The notes beneath the pieces were generated by a model. That model was not told where the DNA came from, ran no database searches, and worked only from the letters and a program-made list of their open reading frames with translations. A DNA stretch of 64,000 nt from Streptomyces gardneri (GTDB lineage: Bacteria > Actinomycetota > Actinomycetes > Streptomycetales > Streptomycetaceae), in contig NZ_BJMN01000027.1 of assembly GCF_006539185.1 (NCBI RefSeq), positions 1 to 64,000 of the forward strand, read 5' to 3'. Made by a program: the position numbers and the translations under genes. Numbering within the stretch: position 1 is the first letter of the stretch; each line of letters begins with the position of its first letter. This document shows, piece by piece, positions 36,417-44,780 of this stretch.

Positions 36417-38396
36417 TCACGCTCCGGCGAACTGGGCTTCGTACAGCCGGGCGTACGCGCCTCCGGCGGCGAGCAGCTCCTCGTGGGTGCCCTGCTCGGC
36501 GATCGAGCCGCTCTCCATGACCAGGATCGTGTCCGCGTCCCGGATCGTGGAGAGCCGGTGGGCGACGACGAAGCTGGTGCGGCCCGCGCGGAGGGACGAC
36601 ATGGCCTGCTGGACGAGGAGCTCGGTGCGGGTGTCGACGGAGCTGGTGGCCTCGTCGAGGACGAGGATCACCGGCTCGGACAGGAACGCCCTGGCGAGCG
36701 TGACCAGCTGCTTCTCGCCGGCGCTGAGGCCTCCCCCGTCCTCGTCGAGGACGGTGTCGTACCCGTCGGGGAGGGTCCGGACGAAGCGGTCGGCGTGCGC
36801 GGCCCTGGCGGCCTCGACGATCCGCTCCCGGGAGACCTCGCCGGGCAGTCCGTAGGCGATGTTGTCGGCGATGGTGCCGCCGAAGAGCCAGGTGTCCTGG
36901 AGGACCATGCCGATCCCGGCCCGCAGCTCCTCGCGGGACATCTTCGCGATGTCCGTGCCGTCCAGGGTGATCCGGCCGCCGGTGACCTCGTGGAACCGCA
37001 TGAGGAGGTTGACGAGGGTCGTCTTGCCGGCGCCCGTCGGGCCGACGATCGCGACCGTCCGGCCCGGTTCGACGGTGAGCGACAGGTCCTCGACGAGCGG
37101 CTTGTCGGGCTCGTAGCGGAAGGCGACCTTCTCGAAGGAGACCCGGCCCCTGACCTGGGCGGGGCGCTGCGGCTCCGCCGGATCCGGGGTCTCCTCGTCG
37201 GCGTCGAGGAGGTCGAAGACCCGCTCGGCGGAGGCCACCCCGGACTGGAGGAGGTTGGCCATGGCGGCGACCTGGTTGATCGGGCCGTTGAAGTCGTACG
37301 AGTACTGGATGAAGGCCTGGACGTCTCCGACGGTCAGGGTGCCGCTCGCCACCCGCAGGCCGCCGACCACCGCGAGGACCACGTAGTTGAGGTTGCCGAC
37401 GAAGGTCAGCGCGGGCTGGATGAAGCCGGACACGAACTGGGCGCGGAAGCTCGCCCGGTACAGCTCCTCGCCGATCTCGTCGAAGCGCTGCACGGCCTCG
37501 GTGCGCCGGCCGAAGGCGACGACCTCGGTGTGGCCGGTGATCATCTCCTCGACGTGGCTGCCGAGCCGGCCGGTGACGGCCCACTGCTTCACGAACTGCG
37601 GCTGGGCGCGCCGTCCGACGAAGGCGGCGACGACGACCGAGACGGGCACGGTGGCGAGGGCGACGAGGGCGAGGACCGGGGAGATCCAGAACATCATCGC
37701 GAGGACGCCGATGAGGCTGAGCAGGGCCCGGGTCATCTGGCTGAAGGCCTGCTGGAGGGTCTGGGTGATGTTGTCGATGTCGTTCGTGGTGCGGGAGAGG
37801 ACCTCGCCGCGCGGCTGCCGGTCGAAGTACGTGAGGGGCAGCCGGGCCAGCTTGTGCTGGGCCTGCTCGCGCAGGCGCCGGCCGGCCCGCTGGACGACGG
37901 TGGTGGCGATCCGCAGCTGGAACCAGGTGAACAGGGACGAGGCGGCGACGATCACGACGGAGAGGGCCAGGATCCGGCCGACGGCCGCGAAGTCGACGCC
38001 GGCCGGGCCGGCGGCGCCGGTGATGACGAGGTCGGTGGCGCGGCCGAGGAGGAGGGGGCTGAGGACGCCGAGGGCGACGGCCGTGGCGCCGACGGCGAGG
38101 ACGGCGAGCAGTAAGGCCTTGTCGGGGGCGAGGGTGCGCAGGAGGCGGAGGCCGGAGGCGCGGAAGGCCAGGGAGCGTTCGAGGGCGGGGGTGGCGAGGC
38201 CGGGGCCTGCGGTGCGCTCCTTGGCCGGGGGGCCGCTGCGGGCGGGGGCGGTGCGGTGCGGGGCGGTGCCGGCAGGGGTGGCGCCGTCGGAGGTGGCGCG
38301 GTCGGAGGTGGCGCCGCCTGATGTGGTGCGGTCGGAGGGGGTGCGGTCGGGGTCGGTGCCGTCGTTCTCGGTCCGGGTCTCCGTGGCCGTACTCAT
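36417..38396 (-). CDS. ABC exporter half, heterodimeric pair 2, subunit B
   Basis: 659 aa, the partner of the gene at 38393. Walker A GPTGAGKTT, Walker B VILVLDEATSSVD with the catalytic Glu, degenerate signature LSAGEKQ, H-loop AHRLSTI. The first ~70 residues are a low-complexity run of Thr, Ser, Asp and Ala repeats (SDRTTSGGATSDRATSDG) before the membrane domain. It is paralogous to 21231-23171, with the same order and opposite strand. ATG 38396 overlaps the upstream stop (ATGA). Confidence 0.88.
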   Translation of the reverse strand: MSTATETRTENDGTDPDRTPSDRTTSGGATSDRATSDGATPAGTAPHRTAPARSGPPAKERTAGPGLATPALERSLAFRASGLRLLRTLAPDKALLLAVLAVGATAVALGVLSPLLLGRATDLVITGAAGPAGVDFAAVGRILALSVVIVAASSLFTWFQLRIATTVVQRAGRRLREQAQHKLARLPLTYFDRQPRGEVLSRTTNDIDNITQTLQQAFSQMTRALLSLIGVLAMMFWISPVLALVALATVPVSVVVAAFVGRRAQPQFVKQWAVTGRLGSHVEEMITGHTEVVAFGRRTEAVQRFDEIGEELYRASFRAQFVSGFIQPALTFVGNLNYVVLAVVGGLRVASGTLTVGDVQAFIQYSYDFNGPINQVAAMANLLQSGVASAERVFDLLDADEETPDPAEPQRPAQVRGRVSFEKVAFRYEPDKPLVEDLSLTVEPGRTVAIVGPTGAGKTTLVNLLMRFHEVTGGRITLDGTDIAKMSREELRAGIGMVLQDTWLFGGTIADNIAYGLPGEVSRERIVEAARAAHADRFVRTLPDGYDTVLDEDGGGLSAGEKQLVTLARAFLSEPVILVLDEATSSVDTRTELLVQQAMSSLRAGRTSFVVAHRLSTIRDADTILVMESGSIAEQGTHEELLAAGGAYARLYEAQFAGA

Positions 38397-40126
38397 GCGG
38401 CTTCCTCCTCGGTGAGCTGGGAGAGGACGATCTCCCGGTAGGTGGCGCTGTCCCGCATGAGGGACTCGTGGGTGCCGGTGCCGGCGGTCCGGCCCCGGTC
38501 GAGGACGACGATCCGGTCGGCGTGGCGGATGGTGGAGACGCGCTGGGCGACGATCACCACGGTCGCGTCGGCCGTCTCCCGGCGGAGCGCTTCGCGGAGC
38601 CGGGCGTCGGTGCGGGCGTCGAGGGCGGAGAAGGAGTCGTCGAAGAGGTAGAGGCGGGGGCGGGCGACGAGGACCCGGGCGATGGCGAGCCGCTGCCGCT
38701 GGCCGCCGGAGAAGTTGCCGCCGCCCTGGGTGACCGGGGCGTCCAGGCCCTCGTCGAGGGCCCGCACGAAGTCGGCGGCCTGGGCGGTCTCCAGGGCGTG
38801 CCAGAGCTCCTCGTCGCTCGCGTCGGGTTTCCCGTACCGCAGGTTCGTCGCCACCGTCCCCGAGAAGAGATAGGGCTTCTGCGACACCAGGCCCACCGTC
38901 CGCGCCATCAGGGCGGGGTCGAGTTCGCGGACGTCGACGCCGTCGACGAGGACCTCGCCGCCGGTGGCGTCGAAGAGCCGGGGCACGAGCCCGAGGAGCG
39001 TCGACTTGCCGCTGCCGGTGGAGCCGATGATCGCGGTGGTCTCCCCGGGGCGTGCGACGAGGCCGACGTCCTTGAGGACCGGCTCCTCTGCGCCCGGGTA
39101 CCGGAAGTCGACGCCCGTGAGGTCGAGGCGTCCGGTGCCCTGGAGGACGCGGACGGGCTCGGCCGGCGGGGTGACGGAGAGCGGGGTGTCGAGGACCTCG
39201 CGGATGCGCTCGGCGCCGACCTCGGCACGCGGCATGTGCATGAGGAGGAAGAGGACCATCATCACGGACATGGAGGTCTGGAGCAGGTAGCCGAGGAAGG
39301 CGACGAGCCCGCCGGGCTGGAGGTCGCCGCTGTCGATGCGGTGCGCGCCGACGTACACGAGGAGGACGGTCGTCAGCTGCCAGACGATGAGCACCGTCGG
39401 GAACATGAGCGCCTGGAGCCGGCCGGCCCGGAGGCCGACGGTGAGGAGTTCGTCGTTGGCGGCGCCGAAGCGTTCCCGCTCGTGCCGGTCGCGGACGAAG
39501 GCGCGGACCACGCGGACGCCGGTGATCTGTTCGCGCAGCACGCGGTTGACCCGGTCGACGCGCTCCTGCATGCCGCGGAAGAGGGGCCGCATCCGCAGGA
39601 CGACGGTGCCGACGGCGCCGGTCATGACGGGCACGAAGAGAAGCAGGACGAGGGCGAGCGGCACGTCCTGGCGCAGCGCCATGGCGAGTCCGCCGGCGCA
39701 GAGCAGGGGCGCGGCGACCAGCATCGTCAGGACGAGGACGGTGAACGTCTGGACCTGCTGGACGTCGTTGGTCGTGCGGGTGATGAGGGAGGCGGTGCCG
39801 AAGCGGCCCCGCTCCTGGGCGGAGAAGTCCTGGACGCGGCGGAAGACCTCGGAGCGCAGGTCGCGGGCGACTCCCATGGCGATCCTGGCGCCGGTGTAGG
39901 TGGCGGCGGCGGCCGCCACGGCCTGGAGGAGGGTGACGCCGAGCATCGTGGCGCCCCCGCCGAGGACACGGTCGGCGTCCCCGCGGAGGACGCCCTCGTC
40001 GATGACTCCGGCGTTGAGGGCGGGCAGGGCGAGCGAGGCGAGGGACTGGACGAGCTGGAGGAGCACGAGGAGGGCGAGGAGGGCCCGGTAGGGCCTGAGG
40101 CGGGGAGCGAGGAGTCCGAGCAGCAT
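38393..40126 (-). CDS. ABC exporter half, heterodimeric pair 2, subunit A
   Basis: 577 aa, the same length as the paralogue at 19498. Six membrane helices precede an ATPase with Walker A GSTGSGKST, signature NFSGGQRQR and Walker B YLFDDSFSALD (Asp for Glu). Its ATPase is nearly identical to that of 19498-21231 over ~100 residues (GSTGSGKSTLLGLVPRLFDA, then YLFSGTVATNLRYGKPDASD). It begins 12 bp after the FMN reductase stop, so it should share that promoter and its SoxR-like box. Confidence 0.88.
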   Translation of the reverse strand: MLLGLLAPRLRPYRALLALLVLLQLVQSLASLALPALNAGVIDEGVLRGDADRVLGGGATMLGVTLLQAVAAAAATYTGARIAMGVARDLRSEVFRRVQDFSAQERGRFGTASLITRTTNDVQQVQTFTVLVLTMLVAAPLLCAGGLAMALRQDVPLALVLLLFVPVMTGAVGTVVLRMRPLFRGMQERVDRVNRVLREQITGVRVVRAFVRDRHERERFGAANDELLTVGLRAGRLQALMFPTVLIVWQLTTVLLVYVGAHRIDSGDLQPGGLVAFLGYLLQTSMSVMMVLFLLMHMPRAEVGAERIREVLDTPLSVTPPAEPVRVLQGTGRLDLTGVDFRYPGAEEPVLKDVGLVARPGETTAIIGSTGSGKSTLLGLVPRLFDATGGEVLVDGVDVRELDPALMARTVGLVSQKPYLFSGTVATNLRYGKPDASDEELWHALETAQAADFVRALDEGLDAPVTQGGGNFSGGQRQRLAIARVLVARPRLYLFDDSFSALDARTDARLREALRRETADATVVIVAQRVSTIRHADRIVVLDRGRTAGTGTHESLMRDSATYREIVLSQLTEEEAA

Positions 40127-40138
40127 GGTGACGGTTCC

Positions 40139-40798
40139 TCACGCGGCGTACGGGCGGGTGGACTTGGCTTCCTTGAGCGCGAGCGCCCACCAGGCGAGCT
40201 GGTCGAGGAGGACCTTGGCCGCGCCCTCGGCGCCGGCGGGGTCCTTGTGGCGTCCCTCGTCGTCGAAGAGTCCCCAGGCGGAGTGGAAGGAGACGGTGTC
40301 GCGAACGGTGACGGCGTGCAGCTCGGCGAAGACCTGGCGGAGCTGCTCGACGGCCCGCAGGCCGCCGGAGATGCCGCCGTAGGAGACAAAGCCGACGGGC
40401 TTGGCCTGCCACTCGGTGAAGTGCCAGTCCATGAGGTTCTTGAGGGAGGCGGGGAAGGAGTGGTTGTACTCGGGGGTGAGGACGACGAAGGCGTCGGCGG
40501 CGGCAAGGACCGGGGAGACCTTGGCGAGTTCGGCGCGGACGGCCGGGGAGGGGTTGCGGGAGAGGGAGGTGGGGAGGTCGATCTCGGCGAGGTCGACGAC
40601 CGTCACGGCGAAGTCCTCGCGCTCGGCGAGCCGGGAGCGGAGCCAGTCGGTGATGACGGGGGCGAAGCGGCCTTCGCGGTCGCTCGCGACGATCAGGGCG
40701 AGGTTCAGCGGGGCGGAGGAGGAGGCGGTGGGCGCGGCGGCGGAACCGGCGGCCCGGGCGGAAGAGACGGTGGTCGAGGTGGAGTTCGTGAGGTCCAT
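40139..40798 (-). CDS. NADPH-dependent FMN reductase
   Basis: 219 aa flavodoxin-like reductase: LALIVASDREGRFAPVITDW, VVLTPEYNHSFPASLKNLMD (the FMN-binding PEYN-S-P-LKN motif), GFVSYGGISGGLRA. It transfers electrons from NADPH to FMN or quinones. Its Ser/Ala-rich N-terminus (~30 residues) is disordered. The 68-bp upstream region contains a SoxR-box-like palindrome. In Streptomyces a gene of this type near nasA is a known SoxR target, so induction by redox-cycling compounds is likely. It is first in an operon with the two ABC genes. Confidence 0.88.
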   Translation of the reverse strand: MDLTNSTSTTVSSARAAGSAAAPTASSSAPLNLALIVASDREGRFAPVITDWLRSRLAEREDFAVTVVDLAEIDLPTSLSRNPSPAVRAELAKVSPVLAAADAFVVLTPEYNHSFPASLKNLMDWHFTEWQAKPVGFVSYGGISGGLRAVEQLRQVFAELHAVTVRDTVSFHSAWGLFDDEGRHKDPAGAEGAAKVLLDQLAWWALALKEAKSTRPYAA

Positions 40799-40813
40799 GT
40801 CGATGATCGTGGT

Positions 40814-40833
40814 ACCTCAAGCTTGGTTGAGGT
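40814..40833 (-). promoter_or_regulatory. SoxR-box-like operator of the FMN reductase-ABC operon
   Basis: CCTCAAG-cttg-GTTGAGG (40815-40832) differs from the SoxR consensus CCTCAAG-N4-CTTGAGG at one position, and the flanking A/T extends the symmetry by one pair. On the minus strand TTGACC (40836-40831) serves as -35 with a 19-bp spacer to CACGAT, the long spacer typical of MerR-type control. The divergent aminotransferase-like gene begins at 40867. Confidence 0.75.
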
Positions 40834-40866
40834 CAAGCGTCTTTTCTCAGGTCGTACGGTGAAGGC

Positions 40867-41628
40867 ATGACGACACCTCCCACGCACATCGAGATCGACG
40901 GGGTCCCGGCGGGCGACCCCGAGCTCCTGGCGACCCTCATGAGCGGCTTCGGCCACTTCACGGCGATGCAGGTGCGGGACGGGCGCGTGAAGGGGCTCGG
41001 CCTCCACCTCGAACGGCTCGACCGCTCCACCCGCGAGCTCTTCGGCGAGGAACTGCCCGGCGAGCGGGTCCGCGCCCTGCTCGCCGGAGCCGTGGAGGCC
41101 TCCGGACGACGGGACTCCTCGGCCCGGGTGTACGTGTACGACGGCGTCCGCCTCGCGGTCGTCGTCCGCGAGCCCGCCGCGGACGGGCCCGGGGCGCCGC
41201 AGCGCCTGATGAGCGTCGACTACCTGCGCCCCGCGCCGCACATCAAGCACCTGGGCGGCTTCGGCCAGAGCTACCACCGGGAGGCGGCCCAGCGAGCCGG
41301 CTACGAGGAGGCGCTGCTGACCTCCCCGTACGGCGACATCGCCGAAGGGGCGATCACCAACATCGCCTTCTGGGACGGGAGTTCGGTGGTCTGGCCCTCG
41401 GCGCCCTGCCTGACGGGCATCACGATGACTCTCCTGGAACCGCTGCTCGGCTCGGTGCGGCGGCCGGTGTCGCTCGCGGACCTGGGCGGCTACCGCGCGG
41501 CCTTCGTGACCAACTCCCGGGGAATCGCACCGGTTTCGGGCATCGACACGGTCGACCTCGCGGTGGACGAGGACCTGATGAAGAGGGTCTACTCGGCGTA
41601 CGAGTCGGTGGAGTGGGACACGCTGTAG
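40867..41628 (+). CDS. Class IV aminotransferase-like PLP protein
   Basis: 253 aa. APHIKHLGGFGQSYHREAAQ contains the candidate PLP lysine, followed by YEEALLTSPYGDIAEGAITN (the E-G--TN phosphate/carboxylate loop) and ITMTLLEPLLG. Class IV enzymes include branched-chain and D-amino acid aminotransferases and ADC lyase (PabC). This short form is usually annotated only as family. ATG 40867. The beta-helix gene starts 14 bp after its stop and shares its ribosome site region (AGGAGG at 41627-41632), so cotranscription is likely. Confidence 0.82.
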   Translation: MTTPPTHIEIDGVPAGDPELLATLMSGFGHFTAMQVRDGRVKGLGLHLERLDRSTRELFGEELPGERVRALLAGAVEASGRRDSSARVYVYDGVRLAVVVREPAADGPGAPQRLMSVDYLRPAPHIKHLGGFGQSYHREAAQRAGYEEALLTSPYGDIAEGAITNIAFWDGSSVVWPSAPCLTGITMTLLEPLLGSVRRPVSLADLGGYRAAFVTNSRGIAPVSGIDTVDLAVDEDLMKRVYSAYESVEWDTL

Positions 41629-41642
41629 GAGGCGAGGCCAGG

Positions 41643-43373
41643 ATGGTCGCGAGATACGTCGTCTCGCCGCGGGGCGGCCGCCGCACCTATCCCGACATCA
41701 CGTCCGCGCTCCGCGCCGCGGAGGTACGCGGACGACCGGCGCTGATCGAGATCGCACCCGGCCACTACGAGGAGGCGCTCACCGTCAGGGGCGAGGTCCG
41801 GCTGGCCGCGGCCGAGGGCCCGGGCTCGGTCCTGGTGAGCCGGCCGCGCGGCGCCGTCCTCGACGCCTTCGGCGCGGTCTCCGTCCACGGCCTCACCCTG
41901 GCCGGCCGCGACGCCGGCGTGGACATCGTCGGCTGCCACACGGGGACGCTGACGCTCGACCGCACGGAGGTCCGGGCCCACGACGGCGTCGCCGTGCACG
42001 CCCGGCCGCGCACCTCCGTCACCCTGCGGGACAGCGTCGTCCTGTACGGCCGCACCGTCTTCACGGGCTCGGCCGGACTGGTCGAGCGGTGCCGGTTCAC
42101 CGACGCCGCCGACAACGCGATCGCCGCGATCGAGGGCGCCCGTGTCACGGTCCGGGGCAGCCGGATCGAGGGCAGCCGGATCCACGGGGTGCGCGTCTGC
42201 GACGCGTACGCCGAGGTCGTCGGCTGCGAGCTGACCGGCACCGGGAAGGCAGCGCTCGTGGCGGACACCCGGGGCGAGCTCGCCGTGGCGGAGTGCGCGA
42301 TCAGCGCCGTGCACGCGGAGGGGATCATGTTCGTCGAGCAGTCCCGGGGCTCCGTGGACCGCACCCGCGTCACCGACGCCCTGCACGGGATCGTCACGAA
42401 GAGCGGCGCCGGACCGGTGGTGCGCGGCTCCGTGTTCGCCGACTGCCGCGACACCGGCATCAACGTCCAGGACGCGGGCCTCGGGACGTTCGAGCACTGC
42501 CGGGTCCTCGGCGCGCGCAACGTCGCGGTGTTCTCGACCAAGGGCGGCGCGCCCGAGGTGCGGGACTGCCGCGTCGAGGGAGGCAACGTCGGCGTCGCCG
42601 TGACGGAAGGCGGCCGGGGCCGCTTCACCCGGGTCGCGGCCGAGGACCTGACGGGCACCGCGCTGCGGGTCTACGACGAGGGCGGGGCCGTGTTCTCGCA
42701 GGTACGCGTGGAGCGCTGCCCGGCCGGCCTGGAGGCCCGGGGGAACGGCGGCACGACGGCCGAGGTCACCGACGCGGTGTTCCGCGACATCGGCCTGGGG
42801 GCGGTGGCCATCGACGGCCAGTCGCGCGTCACCCTCCGGAACGTGACGGCGGAGCGCGGCGGCATGGTGGGCTTCGCCGTCGCCGGCGAGGCCCTGCTCC
42901 AGATAACCGACAGCCGCGCCACGGAGGTGGGCAGCGGCGGGATCGGCGCCCTCGGCAGCGGGCGGCTCGTCGCACGGAACGTCACCGTGACCGGCTCGGA
43001 GGGCCTGGGCCTGTTCGGCACCGGCTCCGCCTACCTGGACGTCGTCGACAGCACGTTCACCGACTGCGCGGTGGCGGGCGCGAGCTTCGACGAGAAGGCC
43101 GCCGGCCGACTGGCGGGCTGCACGGTGGACAGCACGGACGGGGCGAGCGGTACGGGCGCGGTGGCCGTCCGGCACAACGGCCTCGTCGACCTGACCTCGC
43201 TGCGGACGTCGCTCCCGGTCGTCCGGCACAAGGAGAAGCCGGCCACGCCCCCGCAGATCCTCCAGGTCTTCAACGGCCCGGTCTTCAACGGCCCCGTCCA
43301 CGATGTCCAACTGGCCTGGAACAACGGCCACGTCGTCCAGCAGCAGACCGAAGGGGACAGTACTCACCCATGA
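41643..43373 (+). CDS. Right-handed beta-helix protein with C-terminal RHIM/BASS-like motif
   Basis: 576 aa. Residues ~20-540 are at least 18 repeats of about 23 residues typical of parallel beta-helices (for example GVRVCDAYAEVVGCELTGTG, GINVQDAGLGTFEHCRVLGA). No signal peptide is seen, so it is probably cytoplasmic. The last ~30 residues differ: VFNGPVFNGPVHDVQLAWNN, then GHVVQQQ, rich in Asn and Gln, with a VQLA core. The next gene starts with a matching motif. ATG 43370 of that gene overlaps this stop. A sensor or scaffold whose tail recruits the neighbour is an inference; a carbohydrate-active role cannot be excluded. Confidence 0.75.
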   Translation: MVARYVVSPRGGRRTYPDITSALRAAEVRGRPALIEIAPGHYEEALTVRGEVRLAAAEGPGSVLVSRPRGAVLDAFGAVSVHGLTLAGRDAGVDIVGCHTGTLTLDRTEVRAHDGVAVHARPRTSVTLRDSVVLYGRTVFTGSAGLVERCRFTDAADNAIAAIEGARVTVRGSRIEGSRIHGVRVCDAYAEVVGCELTGTGKAALVADTRGELAVAECAISAVHAEGIMFVEQSRGSVDRTRVTDALHGIVTKSGAGPVVRGSVFADCRDTGINVQDAGLGTFEHCRVLGARNVAVFSTKGGAPEVRDCRVEGGNVGVAVTEGGRGRFTRVAAEDLTGTALRVYDEGGAVFSQVRVERCPAGLEARGNGGTTAEVTDAVFRDIGLGAVAIDGQSRVTLRNVTAERGGMVGFAVAGEALLQITDSRATEVGSGGIGALGSGRLVARNVTVTGSEGLGLFGTGSAYLDVVDSTFTDCAVAGASFDEKAAGRLAGCTVDSTDGASGTGAVAVRHNGLVDLTSLRTSLPVVRHKEKPATPPQILQVFNGPVFNGPVHDVQLAWNNGHVVQQQTEGDSTHP

Positions 43374-43780
43374 ACGACCCACAGAACGTCCACCATCACG
43401 ACGGACCGGTCTTCAACTCCGGCGTCTCCCACGCCCAGTTCGCCTGGAACAACGAGACGGTCACCCAGAACCAGCAGAGCAACGGCAGCACGGTCGCCCC
43501 CGGCTACGAGGCGCTCGCCGAGCTGGTGACCGGTCTGCTCGGGCAGCTGCCACAGGCGGGCCTCGCCGACCGGGACCGCGAGGACGCAGAGGCGGCGGCG
43601 CAGGAGGTCCTCACGGAGATCACCCGGACGGACGCCCCGGAGGAGGGCCGGCTGCGCCGCGCGCTCGCCGGGCTCAGGGGGGCACTGGCCCCGGTCGCGA
43701 CGGGTGTCGTGGCCGGGACGACGGTCGGGGCGCAGGAGTGGGCGCTGGCGGCGATCACGAGCCTCACCGGCGCCCTGTGA
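43370..43780 (+). CDS. Small protein with N-terminal RHIM/BASS-like motif and helical tail
   Basis: 136 aa. Residues ~10-38 carry GPVFNSGVSHAQFAWNN followed by ETVTQNQQSNG, aligned with the tail of the upstream beta-helix protein at 14 of 25 positions. Residues 45-136 are alpha-helical (YEALAELVTGLLGQLPQ, RRALAGLRGALAPVATGVVA) and end in a Gly/Ala-rich amphipathic stretch (GAQEWALAAITSLTGAL), which could insert in membranes. The start overlaps the previous stop (ATGA). Shared amyloid-type motifs in adjacent genes mark homotypic signalling pairs in bacteria. Which known family, if any, covers the helical part is not decided. Confidence 0.7.
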   Translation: MNDPQNVHHHDGPVFNSGVSHAQFAWNNETVTQNQQSNGSTVAPGYEALAELVTGLLGQLPQAGLADRDREDAEAAAQEVLTEITRTDAPEEGRLRRALAGLRGALAPVATGVVAGTTVGAQEWALAAITSLTGAL

Positions 43781-44145
43781 CCCGAAGGGGTCCCGGGGCG
43801 CGCGAGGTCCGGCTTGTCCGCGGGGCGTGGGAGGTCCGGCTCGTCCGCGGGGCCCGCGCGAGGTCCGGCGGGCCCGGCGCGTCCGCGGGCACGAGGCTCG
43901 ACACGCCGGGTCACCCGTTCGGCACGAGCTGTCAGCTGACGCCGCATAGCCAGCCCTGACCTGCGTAAACGTCGGAAATCCAGCCGACACACCGCACCGG
44001 ACGGCGCAATCCTGATGCCCCATCAGCAGGCGGGGGGCGCGGGGCGGCTCTTATCTCGGTCACAGAAGGTCCGTTCCGGGAAGTCCCTCCCGGGAGGACC
44101 CCCGGCATGACCGGCTCGACCGCTCGCGCGCCTCCGGAGGACCCC
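43781..44145. other. Intergenic region with short GC-rich repeats
   Basis: 365 bp with no gene. Its left part holds about three imperfect units of ~29 bp built on GAGGTCCGGC...GTCCGCGGG (43801-43890). The remainder looks like the promoter region of the secreted-protein gene. No T-run terminator is visible. Confidence 0.5.
43801..43890. repeat. Degenerate ~29-bp tandem repeat
   Basis: Three units share GAGGTCCGGC (starting 43804, 43831 and 43859) and GTCCGCGGG near the unit ends. The units differ by substitutions and a small insertion. Function unknown. Confidence 0.5.
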
Positions 44146-44685
44146 ATGCGCACCCTTGCCCGCCTGTTCACCGGTACCGCGCTGACGGTCGCCGCGATCG
44201 GGGCGTTCGCGGCGCCCGCTGCGTACGCCGACAACGAGAACGACCGCGAGAACAACAACGACCACAGCTTCCAGTCGCTGGAGATCTATCCGGCCTCCGC
44301 CTCCCCGGGGACGCACGTCACCGTCAACACCCTGGCCTGCGGAAAGCACGGCCACGGCGTCGGTGACGCGAACTCGCTGGGCGCCGGTGAGTTCCAGCTG
44401 GAGCCGAGCACGCACAAGGAGGTCGTGGTCGGCCAGTTCCGGGTGCCCGAGCACGTCAAGGCCGGCACCTACGGCATCAGCGTCGCCTGTGACAACGGCA
44501 AGACGGCCCGGGGAGACCTGACCGTCAAGCACCGGAATCCGAGCGGCCATGTCCAGACCGGCGTCGGCGGCAGCATCGGCCCCGACTCCACCCAGGTCAC
44601 GGCGGGCGCGGCGGTGCTGGCCGCGGCTGCCGTGGGCGGTGTCTGGCTCCTGCGGCGCCGGGCGAGCGGCGCGCAGGGGCACTGA
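44146..44685 (+). CDS. Secreted membrane-anchored protein next to a sortase
   Basis: 179 aa. Signal peptide LARLFTGTALTVAAIGAFAA with cleavage near AYADNEN. The mature part begins Asn/Asp-rich (DNENDRENNNDHS) and contains a beta-sandwich-like segment with two Cys (TLACGKHGHG, ISVACDNGKT). The C-terminus is a membrane helix plus a basic tail (AGAAVLAAAAVGGVWLLRRR). No LPxTG is present before the helix. ATG 44146 follows GGAGG. The class F sortase 95 bp downstream suggests cell-wall or surface display; a non-canonical sorting signal or a simple membrane anchor are the options. Confidence 0.78.
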   Translation: MRTLARLFTGTALTVAAIGAFAAPAAYADNENDRENNNDHSFQSLEIYPASASPGTHVTVNTLACGKHGHGVGDANSLGAGEFQLEPSTHKEVVVGQFRVPEHVKAGTYGISVACDNGKTARGDLTVKHRNPSGHVQTGVGGSIGPDSTQVTAGAAVLAAAAVGGVWLLRRRASGAQGH

Positions 44686-44780
44686 GACCCCGCCCGCCCT
44701 GCTCCCGCCGCGCGCCCGCACGGGCCCGGCGGGGGCAGGGCCACATCACGAACCGACCGAGGGAATCCAAGGGAATCCAG

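Noticed and set aside
38396..40820. Apparent very long minus-strand protein continuing upstream of the ABC subunit B
   Set aside because: The upstream part is a frame shadow of the ABC subunit A and FMN reductase genes. The correct start is ATG 38396.
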